A stretch of 64,000 nt of DNA from Lachnospiraceae bacterium. Its GTDB lineage: Bacteria > Bacillota > Clostridia > Lachnospirales > Lachnospiraceae. The notes under the pieces were generated by a model, which had not been told where the DNA came from, ran no database searches, and worked only from the letters and a program-made list of their open reading frames with translations. The stretch lies in assembly GCA_022792335.1 (NCBI GenBank), contig JAAWAV010000014.1, forward strand, positions 1 to 64,000, given 5' to 3'. Position numbers and translations under genes: made by a program. Positions 1 through 8,052 of the stretch are shown piece after piece (position 1 is the stretch's first letter; every line of letters begins with the position of its first letter).

Positions 1-3
1 CCC

Positions 4-150
4 ATCAAAAATGGCTTATTAAAGTATGCCTTTATTATCGTTTGACCGCGCAAATCAATGGGTTCCATTGGATTTCATGCTAAAAACAGATAAAATGAAG
101 CTGCCGCTTCACGAATTTTCATTCGTTAAAGCGACAGCCCCATTTTTGAT
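4..150. repeat. Long-range inverted repeat enclosing a strong hairpin
   Basis: An 11-base sequence ATCAAAAATGG (4-14) recurs as its exact reverse complement at 140-150. Between them, 100-138 forms a hairpin with arms of about 16 bases (GCTGCCGCTT-CACGAA against TTCGTT-AAAGCGACAGC, with G-U pairs). A short T-run follows the hairpin at 143-147, so it may be the terminator of the gene to the left. The outer repeat could instead mark a small non-coding element or MITE. The rest of 1-222 has no supported gene. Confidence 0.45.
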
Positions 151-170
151 ATCCTTACTACCGGCTTCTT

Positions 171-200
171 GTTCTAATCTGGAGGACAGGCTCATAGATT
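171..200 (+). promoter_or_regulatory. Possible sigma-E promoter of the spoIIIA operon
   Basis: CATAGATT at 193-200 matches the sigma-E -10 consensus CATACAnT at 7 of 8 positions and lies about 22 bases before the spoIIIAA start. The -35 candidate near 171-178 is weak. The spoIIIA operon is sigma-E dependent in Bacillus, so the position fits, but the assignment is tentative. Confidence 0.3.
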
Positions 201-222
201 AGGGTAGAAGGCAGGTGGAAAC

Positions 223-1230
223 ATGACAGGCGGAGAGGAAATTTTAAAAATTCTGGCCGGATCTTTGCGGGGAATCCTGAAACAGGCGCCCTTTTCTTTC
301 GGAGGATTACAGGAACTGAAATTACGGGCGGGGAAGCCGCTTTTATGCCAGTATGAAGGGGCAGAGTATGGTTTTTGGGAGGACGGAAGGCCGGTAGCGA
401 TGGGAAGGCGGGAGCCTGGGGAGGGCTATGGAAACATGGACGCAGGAACCCGGAGGATTCGAAAGGTAAGTGAACAAGAGGTGCGGGAGACTCTGGAATA
501 TGCAGGTAGTTATTCCCTCTATGCTTACGAAGAGGAGCTGAGGCAGGGATTTTTGACTGTCCGGGGCGGACACCGGATCGGGCTGGCCGGAAAAGCCGTC
601 CTTTCCGGAGGAAATATCCGTACGCTGAAACACATTTCGTTTCTGAATATCCGTCTGGCCCACCAGATAAAAGGCTGTGCGGAGGCGCTCCTTCCATATT
701 TATATGAGGGGGAACGGGTTTGCAATACCCTGATTTTGTCGCCTCCGGGTTATGGAAAGACAACGCTTTTACGGGATGCGATCCGGCTGATTTCCGATGG
801 GACAACCAGACACGCCGGGGTAACGGTGGGAGTATCGGATGAACGTTCGGAGCTTGCCGCCTGTTATGAGGGGATTCCACAAAACGATGTGGGAGCAAGG
901 ACAGATGTGCTGGACGCCTGTCCCAAGGCACAGGGCCTTTTTATGCTGATCCGTTCTATGTCTCCTCAGGTGGTGGCGGCGGACGAGATTGGAAATGAGG
1001 AGGACATAGAGGCGCTTCGAAAGGCGTCCTGCTGTGGCTGTAGCATTCTGGCGACGGCCCACGGCGCTTCTCTCGAAGAGCTCTTCCAGAAACCTTCCCT
1101 GAACACTCTTTTTGAAGAAGGTCTTTTTGAACGTTATATTCTTCTTGGTTCTCAGGGTAGGGGAAGAAAAAATGTGGGACAGGTCCTTGGAATATTTGGG
1201 AGGGACGGGAAAACGCTTCCGGGCCCTTAA
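223..1230 (+). CDS. spoIIIAA: Stage III sporulation protein AA, secretion-type ATPase
   Basis: 335 aa, the usual family length. SpoIIIAA is a cytoplasmic ATPase related to type II/IV secretion ATPases and is thought to power the SpoIIIA-SpoIIQ channel in the mother cell. A Walker A motif GYGKTTLL lies near residues 173-182 and an acidic VVAADEIG Walker B-type segment near 245-255. It begins with ATG after a weak GCAGGTGG ribosome site and is the first of eight colinear spoIIIA genes. The family call is firm because the whole operon is present in order. Confidence 0.96.
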   Translation: MTGGEEILKILAGSLRGILKQAPFSFGGLQELKLRAGKPLLCQYEGAEYGFWEDGRPVAMGRREPGEGYGNMDAGTRRIRKVSEQEVRETLEYAGSYSLYAYEEELRQGFLTVRGGHRIGLAGKAVLSGGNIRTLKHISFLNIRLAHQIKGCAEALLPYLYEGERVCNTLILSPPGYGKTTLLRDAIRLISDGTTRHAGVTVGVSDERSELAACYEGIPQNDVGARTDVLDACPKAQGLFMLIRSMSPQVVAADEIGNEEDIEALRKASCCGCSILATAHGASLEELFQKPSLNTLFEEGLFERYILLGSQGRGRKNVGQVLGIFGRDGKTLPGP

Positions 1231-1255
1231 ATGAAACAGGAAAGCAGGGAAAACT

Positions 1256-1777
1256 ATGATGTTTAAAATTATCGGGGCAGCCTGTATCATCGTTGCCACT
1301 ACGGCGATTGGATTTGGTCAGAGTTTCCGTATACACCTTCGCTACAGAGAACTTCTGGAATTTAAAAAACTTCTGCATCTTCTTTCCGGAGAAGTCCGGT
1401 TCGGAGGCGGAACGCTGGAAGAAACGTTTCGGACAATGGCAGGGCGGAGCAGACCTCCTTTTCAGGGCTTTTTTGATTTCCTGGCAGAGGAGATGGAAAA
1501 GCGGGCGGGAGAACGTCTGACTGAAATCTGGGAACGGGCGGTAGAGGAAAAACTTTCTGCCTCCCATCTGACTGCCCAGGACAAGGAAATTCTCCTTCGG
1601 CTTGGAAACGAGCTTGGATGCCTGGATAGGGAAACGCAGCTAAAGACCATTGCTCTGACGGTGGAACAGGTAGAAGATGTGAGAAAAGAGCTTCACGGGG
1701 AACTTCCGAAAAAAATGCGATTGTACAACTGTCTTGGTATTTTGGCAGGAGTGTTTATTACCATATTACTGATTTGA
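1256..1777 (+). CDS. spoIIIAB: Stage III sporulation protein AB
   Basis: 173 aa with hydrophobic segments at both ends: residues 5-20 (IIGAACIIVATTAIGFG) and the last 15 (LGILAGVFITILLI). The region between is charged and helical, like the GspF-type fold proposed for this family. It is a membrane component of the mother cell-forespore channel. Two adjacent ATG codons occur (1256 and 1259). It sits 25 bases after spoIIIAA and 21 bases before spoIIIAC. Confidence 0.94.
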   Translation: MMFKIIGAACIIVATTAIGFGQSFRIHLRYRELLEFKKLLHLLSGEVRFGGGTLEETFRTMAGRSRPPFQGFFDFLAEEMEKRAGERLTEIWERAVEEKLSASHLTAQDKEILLRLGNELGCLDRETQLKTIALTVEQVEDVRKELHGELPKKMRLYNCLGILAGVFITILLI

Positions 1778-1798
1778 TGATAGGGTTTGGAGGGAGAC

Positions 1799-1993
1799 AT
1801 GACAGTTAGCCTGATTTTTAAAATAGCGGCGGTAGGTGTTTTGGTATCGGTCATCTGCCAGGTGCTCAAACACAGCGGGCGGGAGGAACATGCCTTTCTT
1901 ACCAGCCTGGCCGGGCTTTTGCTGGTACTTTACTGGCTTGTCCCATATATTTACGATCTGTTTGAATCCATTAAGAAACTGTTTTCTCTGTAG
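1799..1993 (+). CDS. spoIIIAC: Stage III sporulation protein AC
   Basis: 64 aa, two predicted membrane helices (residues about 4-22 and 36-54), typical for this very small SpoIIIA membrane protein. The ATG at 1799 is chosen over an in-frame TTG at 1787 because GGAGGGAG (1789-1796) is a proper ribosome site for it and the protein then starts MTVSLIFKIA, as in relatives. It pairs with SpoIIIAD in the channel complex. Confidence 0.93.
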   Translation: MTVSLIFKIAAVGVLVSVICQVLKHSGREEHAFLTSLAGLLLVLYWLVPYIYDLFESIKKLFSL

Positions 1994-2079
1994 CAGTTTT
2001 GCCGGATCGTTTTGTGGCTTGCCATGGCGGTTTTTCGGTAGGAGATTTCCGGCAGACATTTATAGAAAGGGAAAAAGCA

Positions 2080-2460
2080 GTGATCAAAATAGCAGTGGTA
2101 GGCGTGGCCGCCGTACTGATGGCCATGCAGCTTAAAGAAATCAAACCGCAGTTTGGCTCTTATGTGGTGTTTGGCGCCGGGATTCTCATCTTTTTTTATG
2201 CCTTCGGGAAACTTTCAGAGATTGTGGAGGCGGTAGAGGAGCTTTCCGGCCAGGCGGCGATTGAAGAAAAATATCTGAGGATTCTTCTCAAAATGCTTGG
2301 AATCAGCTATGTGTCTGAGTTTGCGGCCTCTCTTTGCCGGGACGGAGGATATGCCTCTGTGGCCGGGCAGATTGAACTGTTTGGAAGGCTATCCATCCTT
2401 CTGGTCAGCATGCCGGTGGTTTTGTCCCTCCTGAATCTTTTGGGACGGCTTTTAAGATGA
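2080..2460 (+). CDS. spoIIIAD: Stage III sporulation protein AD
   Basis: 126 aa, three to four hydrophobic segments, membrane subunit of the SpoIIIA complex. The reading frame is open back to 1999, but the family N-terminus VIKIAVVGVAAVLMAMQLKE begins at the GTG at 2080, preceded by GAAAGGGA. The stop overlaps the spoIIIAE start in an ATGA (2457-2460), a sign of translational coupling. Confidence 0.92.
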   Translation: MIKIAVVGVAAVLMAMQLKEIKPQFGSYVVFGAGILIFFYAFGKLSEIVEAVEELSGQAAIEEKYLRILLKMLGISYVSEFAASLCRDGGYASVAGQIELFGRLSILLVSMPVVLSLLNLLGRLLR

Positions 2461-3632
2461 GGCGCCAGAAAAGGAGGCAGGTTAAAATCATTCCTGGTAA
2501 AAGCCCTCGAAAATATCTACGGTTTTTGGTGATTTCCTGTTTCCTGTCTCTGCTTTTCTTCCTTACCTGGGATGCCGGGACCGTCTTTGCAGCCGGAAAG
2601 CAGGAGGCTTATGATTACAGCGACGCCCAGGATGCCATGGACGAGGCAATGGAAAAGGCTCCGTCCTTTTCTAAACTGGTGGATGCGCTTGTTTCCGGGA
2701 AGGTGGGAGAGGCGCTGAAAGAAATTCCAGCGTATCTGAAAGAAGCCTTATTTTCAGAAATCGGCGGCAGCCGAAACAGTCTGGGACATGTTCTTCTGAT
2801 TGCAGCCTTCGGGACCGTCTTTTCTGGTCTGGCTGTTTCCTTTCAGGACAGGCAGGCCGGAGAAATGGGCTTTTATGTGACCTATCTGTTGCTTTTGACC
2901 CTGTTGTTGGAAGCTTTTTCCGAAGCGGCGGGGATTGCGAAAAGTACGGTTTCTCATGTGCTGGAATTTATGGGGGCGGTTCTTCCGGCATTCACGCTGT
3001 CAGTAGCGGCGGCCGGGAAACCGCTGACCTCCGTATTTTCTTATGAATTTATTATGGCGGCCATCAGTATCATTGAATGGCTGTTCCAGGTGGTGTTCAT
3101 TCCCGGCATTCAGGTATATGTGGTATTAAATTTGGTCAATCACATTGCCAAAGAAGATATTCTGACAAAGATGACGGAACTTCTGGAGCTTTTACTTGGC
3201 TGGGGATTAAAGACGCTGATCGGCCTGGTGGTGGGTTATGGAATGATTCAAAGTATGGTGATCCCAGCGGCAGATTCCATCAAGACAGGGACGATGACCA
3301 AACTCTTGAGCGCCATTCCTGGAATTGGGGGAAGCGCCGGAGCGGCGGCCAGTCTGGTGACGGGGACGGCATGTCTCATCAAAAATGGAATCGGTATGGC
3401 GGCGCTTTTGGTACTGGTCCTTCTGGCGGCGGTGCCAGTACTGAAACTGGCAGTTTTGACCGTTCTTTATCACGGGGCTGCCGCCATGATCCAGCCGGTA
3501 GCCGACGAACGGGTAACAGAATGTCTGGCGGGGACGGCTGGCGCTGTCCGCCTGCTTTTAAAACTGACAACAGCGGCCGCCGGGATGTTTCTTCTCATTG
3601 TCGGGGTGATCTGCGCGTTTACATCAGCATGA
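2457..3632 (+). CDS. spoIIIAE: Stage III sporulation protein AE
   Basis: 391 aa polytopic membrane protein. A basic N-terminus and hydrophobic stretch (residues 22-46, ending near VFAAG) look like a signal peptide. An exposed charged region follows, then about seven membrane helices from residue 100 to the end. It is the largest membrane subunit of the SpoIIIA channel. The start overlaps spoIIIAD by 4 bases. Confidence 0.95.
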   Translation: MRRQKRRQVKIIPGKSPRKYLRFLVISCFLSLLFFLTWDAGTVFAAGKQEAYDYSDAQDAMDEAMEKAPSFSKLVDALVSGKVGEALKEIPAYLKEALFSEIGGSRNSLGHVLLIAAFGTVFSGLAVSFQDRQAGEMGFYVTYLLLLTLLLEAFSEAAGIAKSTVSHVLEFMGAVLPAFTLSVAAAGKPLTSVFSYEFIMAAISIIEWLFQVVFIPGIQVYVVLNLVNHIAKEDILTKMTELLELLLGWGLKTLIGLVVGYGMIQSMVIPAADSIKTGTMTKLLSAIPGIGGSAGAAASLVTGTACLIKNGIGMAALLVLVLLAAVPVLKLAVLTVLYHGAAAMIQPVADERVTECLAGTAGAVRLLLKLTTAAAGMFLLIVGVICAFTSA

Positions 3633-3657
3633 CTGGGAGAAAAAGGAGGGAAGGATC

Positions 3658-4263
3658 TTGTTGACGGAATTTTACGGATGGATCAAAACCATTGCAGCCT
3701 GCCTGATCTTTATGTCTCTGGTTTTACGGCTTTTGCCGGAGGGAAAGAATGTCAAATATATCCGCCATTTTATGGGAATGCTGCTGGTACTGGTGGTTCT
3801 TGCCCCTCTTGGGAAGCTGTTCCGGCTGGAAGAAGCTTTTGCCAGCATGGAGCTTTCCCTGGAGCAGGAACATACCAGAAACGATTTTCGGGACGAGCTT
3901 TCTTTGATGGGAGAGGCTTATACGGATGAAATCGTCGGCGGATATGAGGAAGATCTAGCGGGGCAGGTGCTTAAGTTTCTGAAAAACAGAGGCTATGGGG
4001 AAATGTCTGTCCGGGTGAAGATTGACGCGAACCAGGAAAGCGCTTCCTTTGGACAGGTGGAAAGTCTGGAAGTCTTTCCTCTGGAGGGAGGAGAGAAAGG
4101 GACAGAGACAGGACGGATCGTCATTGAGAAAAAGAACGTGCAGATTCTTTCCGAGGAGGGGGAGAAAAAGAGCTATCTGGAGGAAGCAGAGGACGGAGAG
4201 CTGAGGAAACTTCTTTCCGGGGAATTTTCCCTTCCAGAGGAGGCGGTCCGGATTGTCAGATAG
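3658..4263 (+). CDS. spoIIIAF: Stage III sporulation protein AF
   Basis: 201 aa with two N-terminal membrane helices (residues 9-24 and 38-55) and a soluble C-terminal domain, the usual SpoIIIAF layout. The start is TTG at 3658, supported by AAAAGGAGGG at 3641-3650. A second TTG follows at once at 3661. The soluble domain is expected to face the space between mother cell and forespore. Confidence 0.92.
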   Translation: MLTEFYGWIKTIAACLIFMSLVLRLLPEGKNVKYIRHFMGMLLVLVVLAPLGKLFRLEEAFASMELSLEQEHTRNDFRDELSLMGEAYTDEIVGGYEEDLAGQVLKFLKNRGYGEMSVRVKIDANQESASFGQVESLEVFPLEGGEKGTETGRIVIEKKNVQILSEEGEKKSYLEEAEDGELRKLLSGEFSLPEEAVRIVR

Positions 4264-4306
4264 AGAAGAGAGGAAGGAGAACGGGATTTCGGATAAGGAG
4301 CAGACC

Positions 4307-4912
4307 ATGAAGAAATGGGAATTTTCTTTTAAAAAGCTGAAGAAGATGAAAACGGAGACCTGGGTCCTCCTCCTTTTGGCAGGAATCCTTCTCCTTGTCG
4401 TCGCACTTCCGACAGAAAAGAAGGGAAAAACGGAATCCGGCCTTTTGGGGAAGGAGGAAGAGAGTGAAGGAGCAGAAACCATCCGGGAACTGGAAACCTC
4501 CGGAGCTCTGGAGACTTATGTGAGAGAACTGGAGAAAAGGGTGGAGGAGTTTTTGTCGACTGTCGAGGGGGCGGGAGCGACCACTGTATTTCTCACAGTA
4601 GAATCCGGCGGAGAGATCATCTTGCAGACAGATACTTCTGTCGAACAGCGGAGCACCAACGAGACGGACAGCGAGGGCGGCGTGGGAATATCTGAGGAGT
4701 TTACTCAGTCCAGTCAGACAGTCCTTTTTGGAAATGAGAATACCCCTTACGTGACCAAAGAACTTTGCCCAAAGGTGACAGGAATCGTCGTTGTAGCCGA
4801 GGGAGGAGACAATGCCAGGGTAAAAGCAGAAATCTCCGGGGCAATGGAAGCATTATTTGACGTTCCCCCACATAAAATTAAAGTATTAAAGAGAGTCAAA
4901 GAAGAATCTTAA
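4307..4912 (+). CDS. spoIIIAG: Stage III sporulation protein AG, ring-forming channel protein
   Basis: 201 aa. A lysine-rich cytoplasmic segment is followed by one membrane helix (about residues 18-34, WVLLLLAGILLLVVALP) and a ring-building-motif domain that in Bacillus forms a large ring between the cells. The ATG at 4307 is preferred over an in-frame TTG at 4253 because AAGGAG (4295-4300) is well spaced and the protein then starts MKKWEFSF. The TTG would overlap spoIIIAF. Confidence 0.92.
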   Translation: MKKWEFSFKKLKKMKTETWVLLLLAGILLLVVALPTEKKGKTESGLLGKEEESEGAETIRELETSGALETYVRELEKRVEEFLSTVEGAGATTVFLTVESGGEIILQTDTSVEQRSTNETDSEGGVGISEEFTQSSQTVLFGNENTPYVTKELCPKVTGIVVVAEGGDNARVKAEISGAMEALFDVPPHKIKVLKRVKEES

Positions 4913-4926
4913 AAAGGAGCGGTACT

Positions 4927-5619
4927 GTGAAGCGAATTGTGAAGAAAAACCAGATTATCTTAACTTTGTTGGCGGTGATGATCGCGGTGGCGGGCTACTT
5001 AAGCTATGCCGGGAAGTTTAATTTCCCGGGCGGAGAAAAACAGGCGCAGGCAGATGCTTCCGGAGAAGAAACGGTGGCGGCGGGACTGTTGGATATTTCG
5101 GAAGAGGATATTTTAAAAGAAAACCAGGCTGTTTCTCTGGCGGAAGGCGAGACGGTGGCTGACGTGTATGTCCCTGCAGAAGGAGAAGAGAGCGGGGAAG
5201 CGGCAGCAGGAGCTGGCGCGGATATGCCCGGAGAGGCGGTACTGACAAGCGGAATGACTGTCAAAAACTATGTCTCTCAGGCCCAGCTAAACAGAGAGCA
5301 GGTCCGGAGCAAAAATAAGGAGACACTTCTTGGCATTATTAACAATGAGAGCCTTGGAGAGGAACAGAAACAGGAAGCTGTGAGTCAGATGGTCGCACTG
5401 ACAGATATTGCAGAAAAGGAAAACGCCGCGGAGACGCTTCTGGGGGCCAAGGGCTTTACGGATTCGGTGGTCTGCATCAACGGAACCACAGTGGATGTGG
5501 TTGTGGGAAAAGCGGAACTGACGGATGCGGAACGGGCCCAGATTGAGGATATTGTGAAGCGGAAAGCGGAAGCTCCGGCGGAGAGCGTGGTTATTACACT
5601 GATGGACGTGAATCAGTAA
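4927..5619 (+). CDS. spoIIIAH: Stage III sporulation protein AH, SpoIIQ-interacting channel protein
   Basis: 230 aa. One N-terminal membrane helix (residues 7-25), then an alanine/glutamate-rich linker (about 35-95) and a C-terminal domain of the EscJ/YscJ-FliF ring type that binds SpoIIQ in other species. The start is GTG with AAGGAG at 4914-4919. It is the last gene of the operon. The linker is low-complexity and likely to vary between species. Confidence 0.94.
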   Translation: MKRIVKKNQIILTLLAVMIAVAGYLSYAGKFNFPGGEKQAQADASGEETVAAGLLDISEEDILKENQAVSLAEGETVADVYVPAEGEESGEAAAGAGADMPGEAVLTSGMTVKNYVSQAQLNREQVRSKNKETLLGIINNESLGEEQKQEAVSQMVALTDIAEKENAAETLLGAKGFTDSVVCINGTTVDVVVGKAELTDAERAQIEDIVKRKAEAPAESVVITLMDVNQ

Positions 5620-5636
5620 AGAATTACATATCCTGG

Positions 5637-5665
5637 TTGATAAATATTCTGCTTTTTGTTATAAT
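5637..5665 (+). promoter_or_regulatory. Sigma-A promoter for the asp23-nusB cluster
   Basis: TTGATA (5637-5642), a 17-base spacer and a perfect TATAAT (5660-5665), directly after spoIIIAH and 42 bases before the next start codon. It separates the sporulation operon from the constitutive genes that follow. Confidence 0.8.
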
Positions 5666-5706
5666 GAAAAACAAAGTATGAATTTGAGATACAGGAGGGA
5701 ACGGCA

Positions 5707-6093
5707 GTGGAATTTGAAAACAGAAATACACATACCCTGCATCACGATAAGGAAACCGTCGGCGAAGTCCAGATTGCAGACGAGGTGGTAGCGATCATTG
5801 CGGGTCTGGCAGCCACAGAAGTGACTGGCGTTGCATCTATGGCGGGTAATATTACCAATGAGCTGGTCGGAAAGCTGGGGATGAAAAACCTGTCCAAGGG
5901 CGTCAAAGTCGATGTGCTTGATACTTCCGTGTCGGTGGATTTGTCCCTCAATATGGAATATGGCTACAGTATTCCTGAGGTATGTGCGCAGGTACAGGAG
6001 CGGGTAAAAACGGCCATTGAAAATATGACAGGGCTTTCGGTAATTGACGTGAATGTGAAGATTGCCGGTGTGAACATTGACAAGACCAGATAG
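5707..6093 (+). CDS. Asp23/Gls24 family envelope stress protein (YqhY-like)
   Basis: 128 aa, one Asp23 domain (conserved core IADEVVAIIAGLAATEVTGVA near residues 22-42, and the ending VIDVNVKIAGVNI). The family supports envelope homeostasis. In Bacillus the paralogue YqhY sits between the acetyl-CoA carboxylase genes and nusB and affects fatty acid synthesis, and here it also precedes nusB. The start is GTG at 5707 after GGAGGGA. It has its own strong promoter and is followed by a terminator. Confidence 0.9.
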   Translation: MEFENRNTHTLHHDKETVGEVQIADEVVAIIAGLAATEVTGVASMAGNITNELVGKLGMKNLSKGVKVDVLDTSVSVDLSLNMEYGYSIPEVCAQVQERVKTAIENMTGLSVIDVNVKIAGVNIDKTR

Positions 6094-6096
6094 AAA

Positions 6097-6149
6097 ACGG
6101 ATTCGGTAGAGAACCACTATTTTGGAAAGGGACGGATTCGGTAGAGAAC
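6097..6149 (+). repeat. 18-base direct repeat after the Asp23 gene
   Basis: ACGGATTCGGTAGAGAAC occurs at 6097-6114 and again at 6132-6149, a 35-base period. It lies between the stop codon and the terminator hairpin. Two copies only, so not an array. Origin unknown, possibly a local duplication. Confidence 0.7.
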
Positions 6150-6151
6150 TG

Positions 6152-6181
6152 AAAAGGGTGCTGGAGAAAGCACCCTTTTTA
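6152..6181 (+). terminator. Intrinsic terminator after the Asp23 gene
   Basis: GGGTGCT (6156-6162) and AGCACCC (6169-6175) form a hairpin with a six-base loop, flanked by AAAA before and TTTTTA after. Because nusB follows only 20 bases later, it may attenuate rather than block read-through. Confidence 0.8.
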
Positions 6182-6201
6182 TCACATTATGGGAGGACAA
6201 C

Positions 6202-6609
6202 ATGAACAGACGAGAGCTCAGGGAGCATGTGTTTAGGATGCTGTTTCGCCGGGAGTTTTTTGATACGGAAGAAGAATTTGGAGAGCAGGTGGAGCGGTAT
6301 CTGGAGGAGCTTGAGCCCCTTTCGGAGAAGGACAGGACCTATATGCAGGAAAAAATTGACGCGCTATATGGCAGCGTGCCGAAGCTAGACGAAAAGCTCA
6401 ACGAGGTGGCTAGAGGTTGGAAAACCGGTCGTATGGGCAAGGTCGATCTGACAGTTTTGAGACTGGCCCTTTATGAGATGCGTCATGAGGAATCCGTTCC
6501 GGAAAAGGTAGCCATCAATGAGGCGGTAGAAATCGCCAGAAAGTACGGTGGCGATGATTCGCCCTCCTTTGTCAACGGAGTCCTGGCGAAACTGGTGACG
6601 GAGCCATAG
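6202..6609 (+). CDS. nusB: Transcription antitermination factor NusB
   Basis: 135 aa, all-helical NusB fold. It binds boxA RNA with NusE (S10) in rRNA antitermination. The N-terminus MNRRELREHVFRMLF and the C-terminal segment KVAINEAVEIARKYGGDDSPSFVNGVL match the family. ATG start after GGGAGGAC. xseA begins 4 bases after the stop. Confidence 0.94.
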   Translation: MNRRELREHVFRMLFRREFFDTEEEFGEQVERYLEELEPLSEKDRTYMQEKIDALYGSVPKLDEKLNEVARGWKTGRMGKVDLTVLRLALYEMRHEESVPEKVAINEAVEIARKYGGDDSPSFVNGVLAKLVTEP

Positions 6610-6612
6610 TTT

Positions 6613-7824
6613 ATGGGACGAAGCGTTTATTCGGTCAGACAGATCAACGACTATATCAAAAATATGTTCACCCAGGATTATCTTCTGGGCTCTGTTTCTG
6701 TACGGGGGGAGGTATCCAACTGCAAATACCACTCTTCCGGCCATATTTATTTTACGCTGAAAGAACAGGGTTCCCTTTTGCAGGCAGTCATGTTTGCAGG
6801 CAACCGGAGAGGGTTGTCTTTTCCTTTGCGGGAAGGGCAGCAGGTGGTGGTCAGAGGATATGTGAATATTTATGAGCGGGATGGGAAGTACCAGCTTTAT
6901 GCAAGAGAAATTTCCAGAGAAGGGGTCGGAGGCCTTTACGAGCAGTTTGAAGCCTTAAAACAGGAGCTTTCTGAGCGGGGCCTTTTTGCGGAGGAGTACA
7001 AGCAGTCTGTTCCCCGCTATATCCGTTCCCTCGGAATCGTCACGGCCGATACCGGGGCGGCCGTTCGGGATATCATCAGCATTTCCCGCAGGCGAAACCC
7101 TTACGTGGATCTTTATCTGTATCCGGCGAAAGTACAGGGCGAGGGGGCGTCAGATACCATCGTGGCCGGGATTGAAGCGCTGGAACGATTGGGCGTGGAC
7201 TGTATCATTGTGGGCAGGGGCGGTGGTTCTATCGAAGATCTGTGGGCCTTTAATGAAGAAAAAGTGGCGCAGGCGATTTTTGACTGTTCGATTCCGATTA
7301 TTTCTGCCGTGGGCCATGAAACAGACTTTACCATTGCAGATTTTGTGGCGGATTTACGGGCCCCGACGCCTTCGGCGGCTGCCGAACTGGCTGTCTATGA
7401 GTACGATCTGTTCCTTTCAAATCTTGCGGAGGGGAGAAAGCGGTTACAGACGGCCATGGAGAGGCGACTTCTCCGATATGGGCAGGAGTTGGAGAGGCGG
7501 CTTCTTCGGATACGGAGATTTCGGCCAGACTATGTGACAGCAGAAAAGCGACAGCTTCTAGACAGCATGCAGGACAGGCTTTCCCTGGCCATGGAGCGAG
7601 TGCTAAACGACAGAAATCACAGACTGGAGCTTCTGGTACAGCGATTAAAAGGATGTTCGCCGCTGGAAAAAATCACAGGTGGATGCGCTTTTGTGACAAA
7701 AGCAGACGGAGAGCGTCTCAGGCTGGCAAAAGAAGCGGCGACTGGAGAGCTTCTGGATCTGCAGTTTTCTGACGGTATCCTCCGGGTGCAAGTGACAGAC
7801 CGGATTTTGTCGAAAGAAGGATAG
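6613..7824 (+). CDS. xseA: Exodeoxyribonuclease VII large subunit
   Basis: 403 aa, usual length. An N-terminal OB-fold (SVSVRGEVSNCKYHSSGHIYF near residues 23-43) is followed by the catalytic domain with IVGRGGGSIEDLWAFNEE and SAVGHETDFTIADFVADLRAPTPSAAAE. With XseB it degrades single-stranded DNA from both ends. It follows nusB closely and precedes xseB by 12 bases. Confidence 0.96.
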   Translation: MGRSVYSVRQINDYIKNMFTQDYLLGSVSVRGEVSNCKYHSSGHIYFTLKEQGSLLQAVMFAGNRRGLSFPLREGQQVVVRGYVNIYERDGKYQLYAREISREGVGGLYEQFEALKQELSERGLFAEEYKQSVPRYIRSLGIVTADTGAAVRDIISISRRRNPYVDLYLYPAKVQGEGASDTIVAGIEALERLGVDCIIVGRGGGSIEDLWAFNEEKVAQAIFDCSIPIISAVGHETDFTIADFVADLRAPTPSAAAELAVYEYDLFLSNLAEGRKRLQTAMERRLLRYGQELERRLLRIRRFRPDYVTAEKRQLLDSMQDRLSLAMERVLNDRNHRLELLVQRLKGCSPLEKITGGCAFVTKADGERLRLAKEAATGELLDLQFSDGILRVQVTDRILSKEG

Positions 7825-7836
7825 AGAGGAAGCAGA

Positions 7837-8052
7837 ATGGAAGAGAAAAAAGAAACATTCAGTATCGAGGAGACCTTTGCCATACTGGACGATCTGCTTG
7901 GAAGGCTGGAGGGGGACGAGCTTACCATGGAAGAATCTTTTGAGACCTATGCAAAAGGTCTTGCTCTGGTAAAACAGTGCAGGGAAAGTATCGACGAAGT
8001 GGAGAAAAAGGTGCTTGTTTTAGAGGAAAGTGGGGACCTTCATGAATTTTAA
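7837..8052 (+). CDS. xseB: Exodeoxyribonuclease VII small subunit
   Basis: 71 aa, small helical protein with the family pattern SIEETFAILDDLLGRLEGDELTMEESFETYAKGLAL. Several copies bind each XseA. Its 3' end overlaps the start of the prenyl synthase gene by 11 bases. Confidence 0.93.
   Translation: MEEKKETFSIEETFAILDDLLGRLEGDELTMEESFETYAKGLALVKQCRESIDEVEKKVLVLEESGDLHEF

Noticed and set aside
158-931. 257-aa minus-strand open frame over spoIIIAA
   Set aside because: Antisense to a clear spoIIIAA gene, no ribosome site, biased Pro/His/Ser composition typical of a shadow frame.
3077-3664. 195-aa forward frame inside spoIIIAE
   Set aside because: Out-of-frame with a convincing spoIIIAE; Gly/Arg/Asp-rich sequence without family features.
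6097-6149. CRISPR array
   Set aside because: Only two repeat copies with a 17-base gap, no cas genes and no further units.
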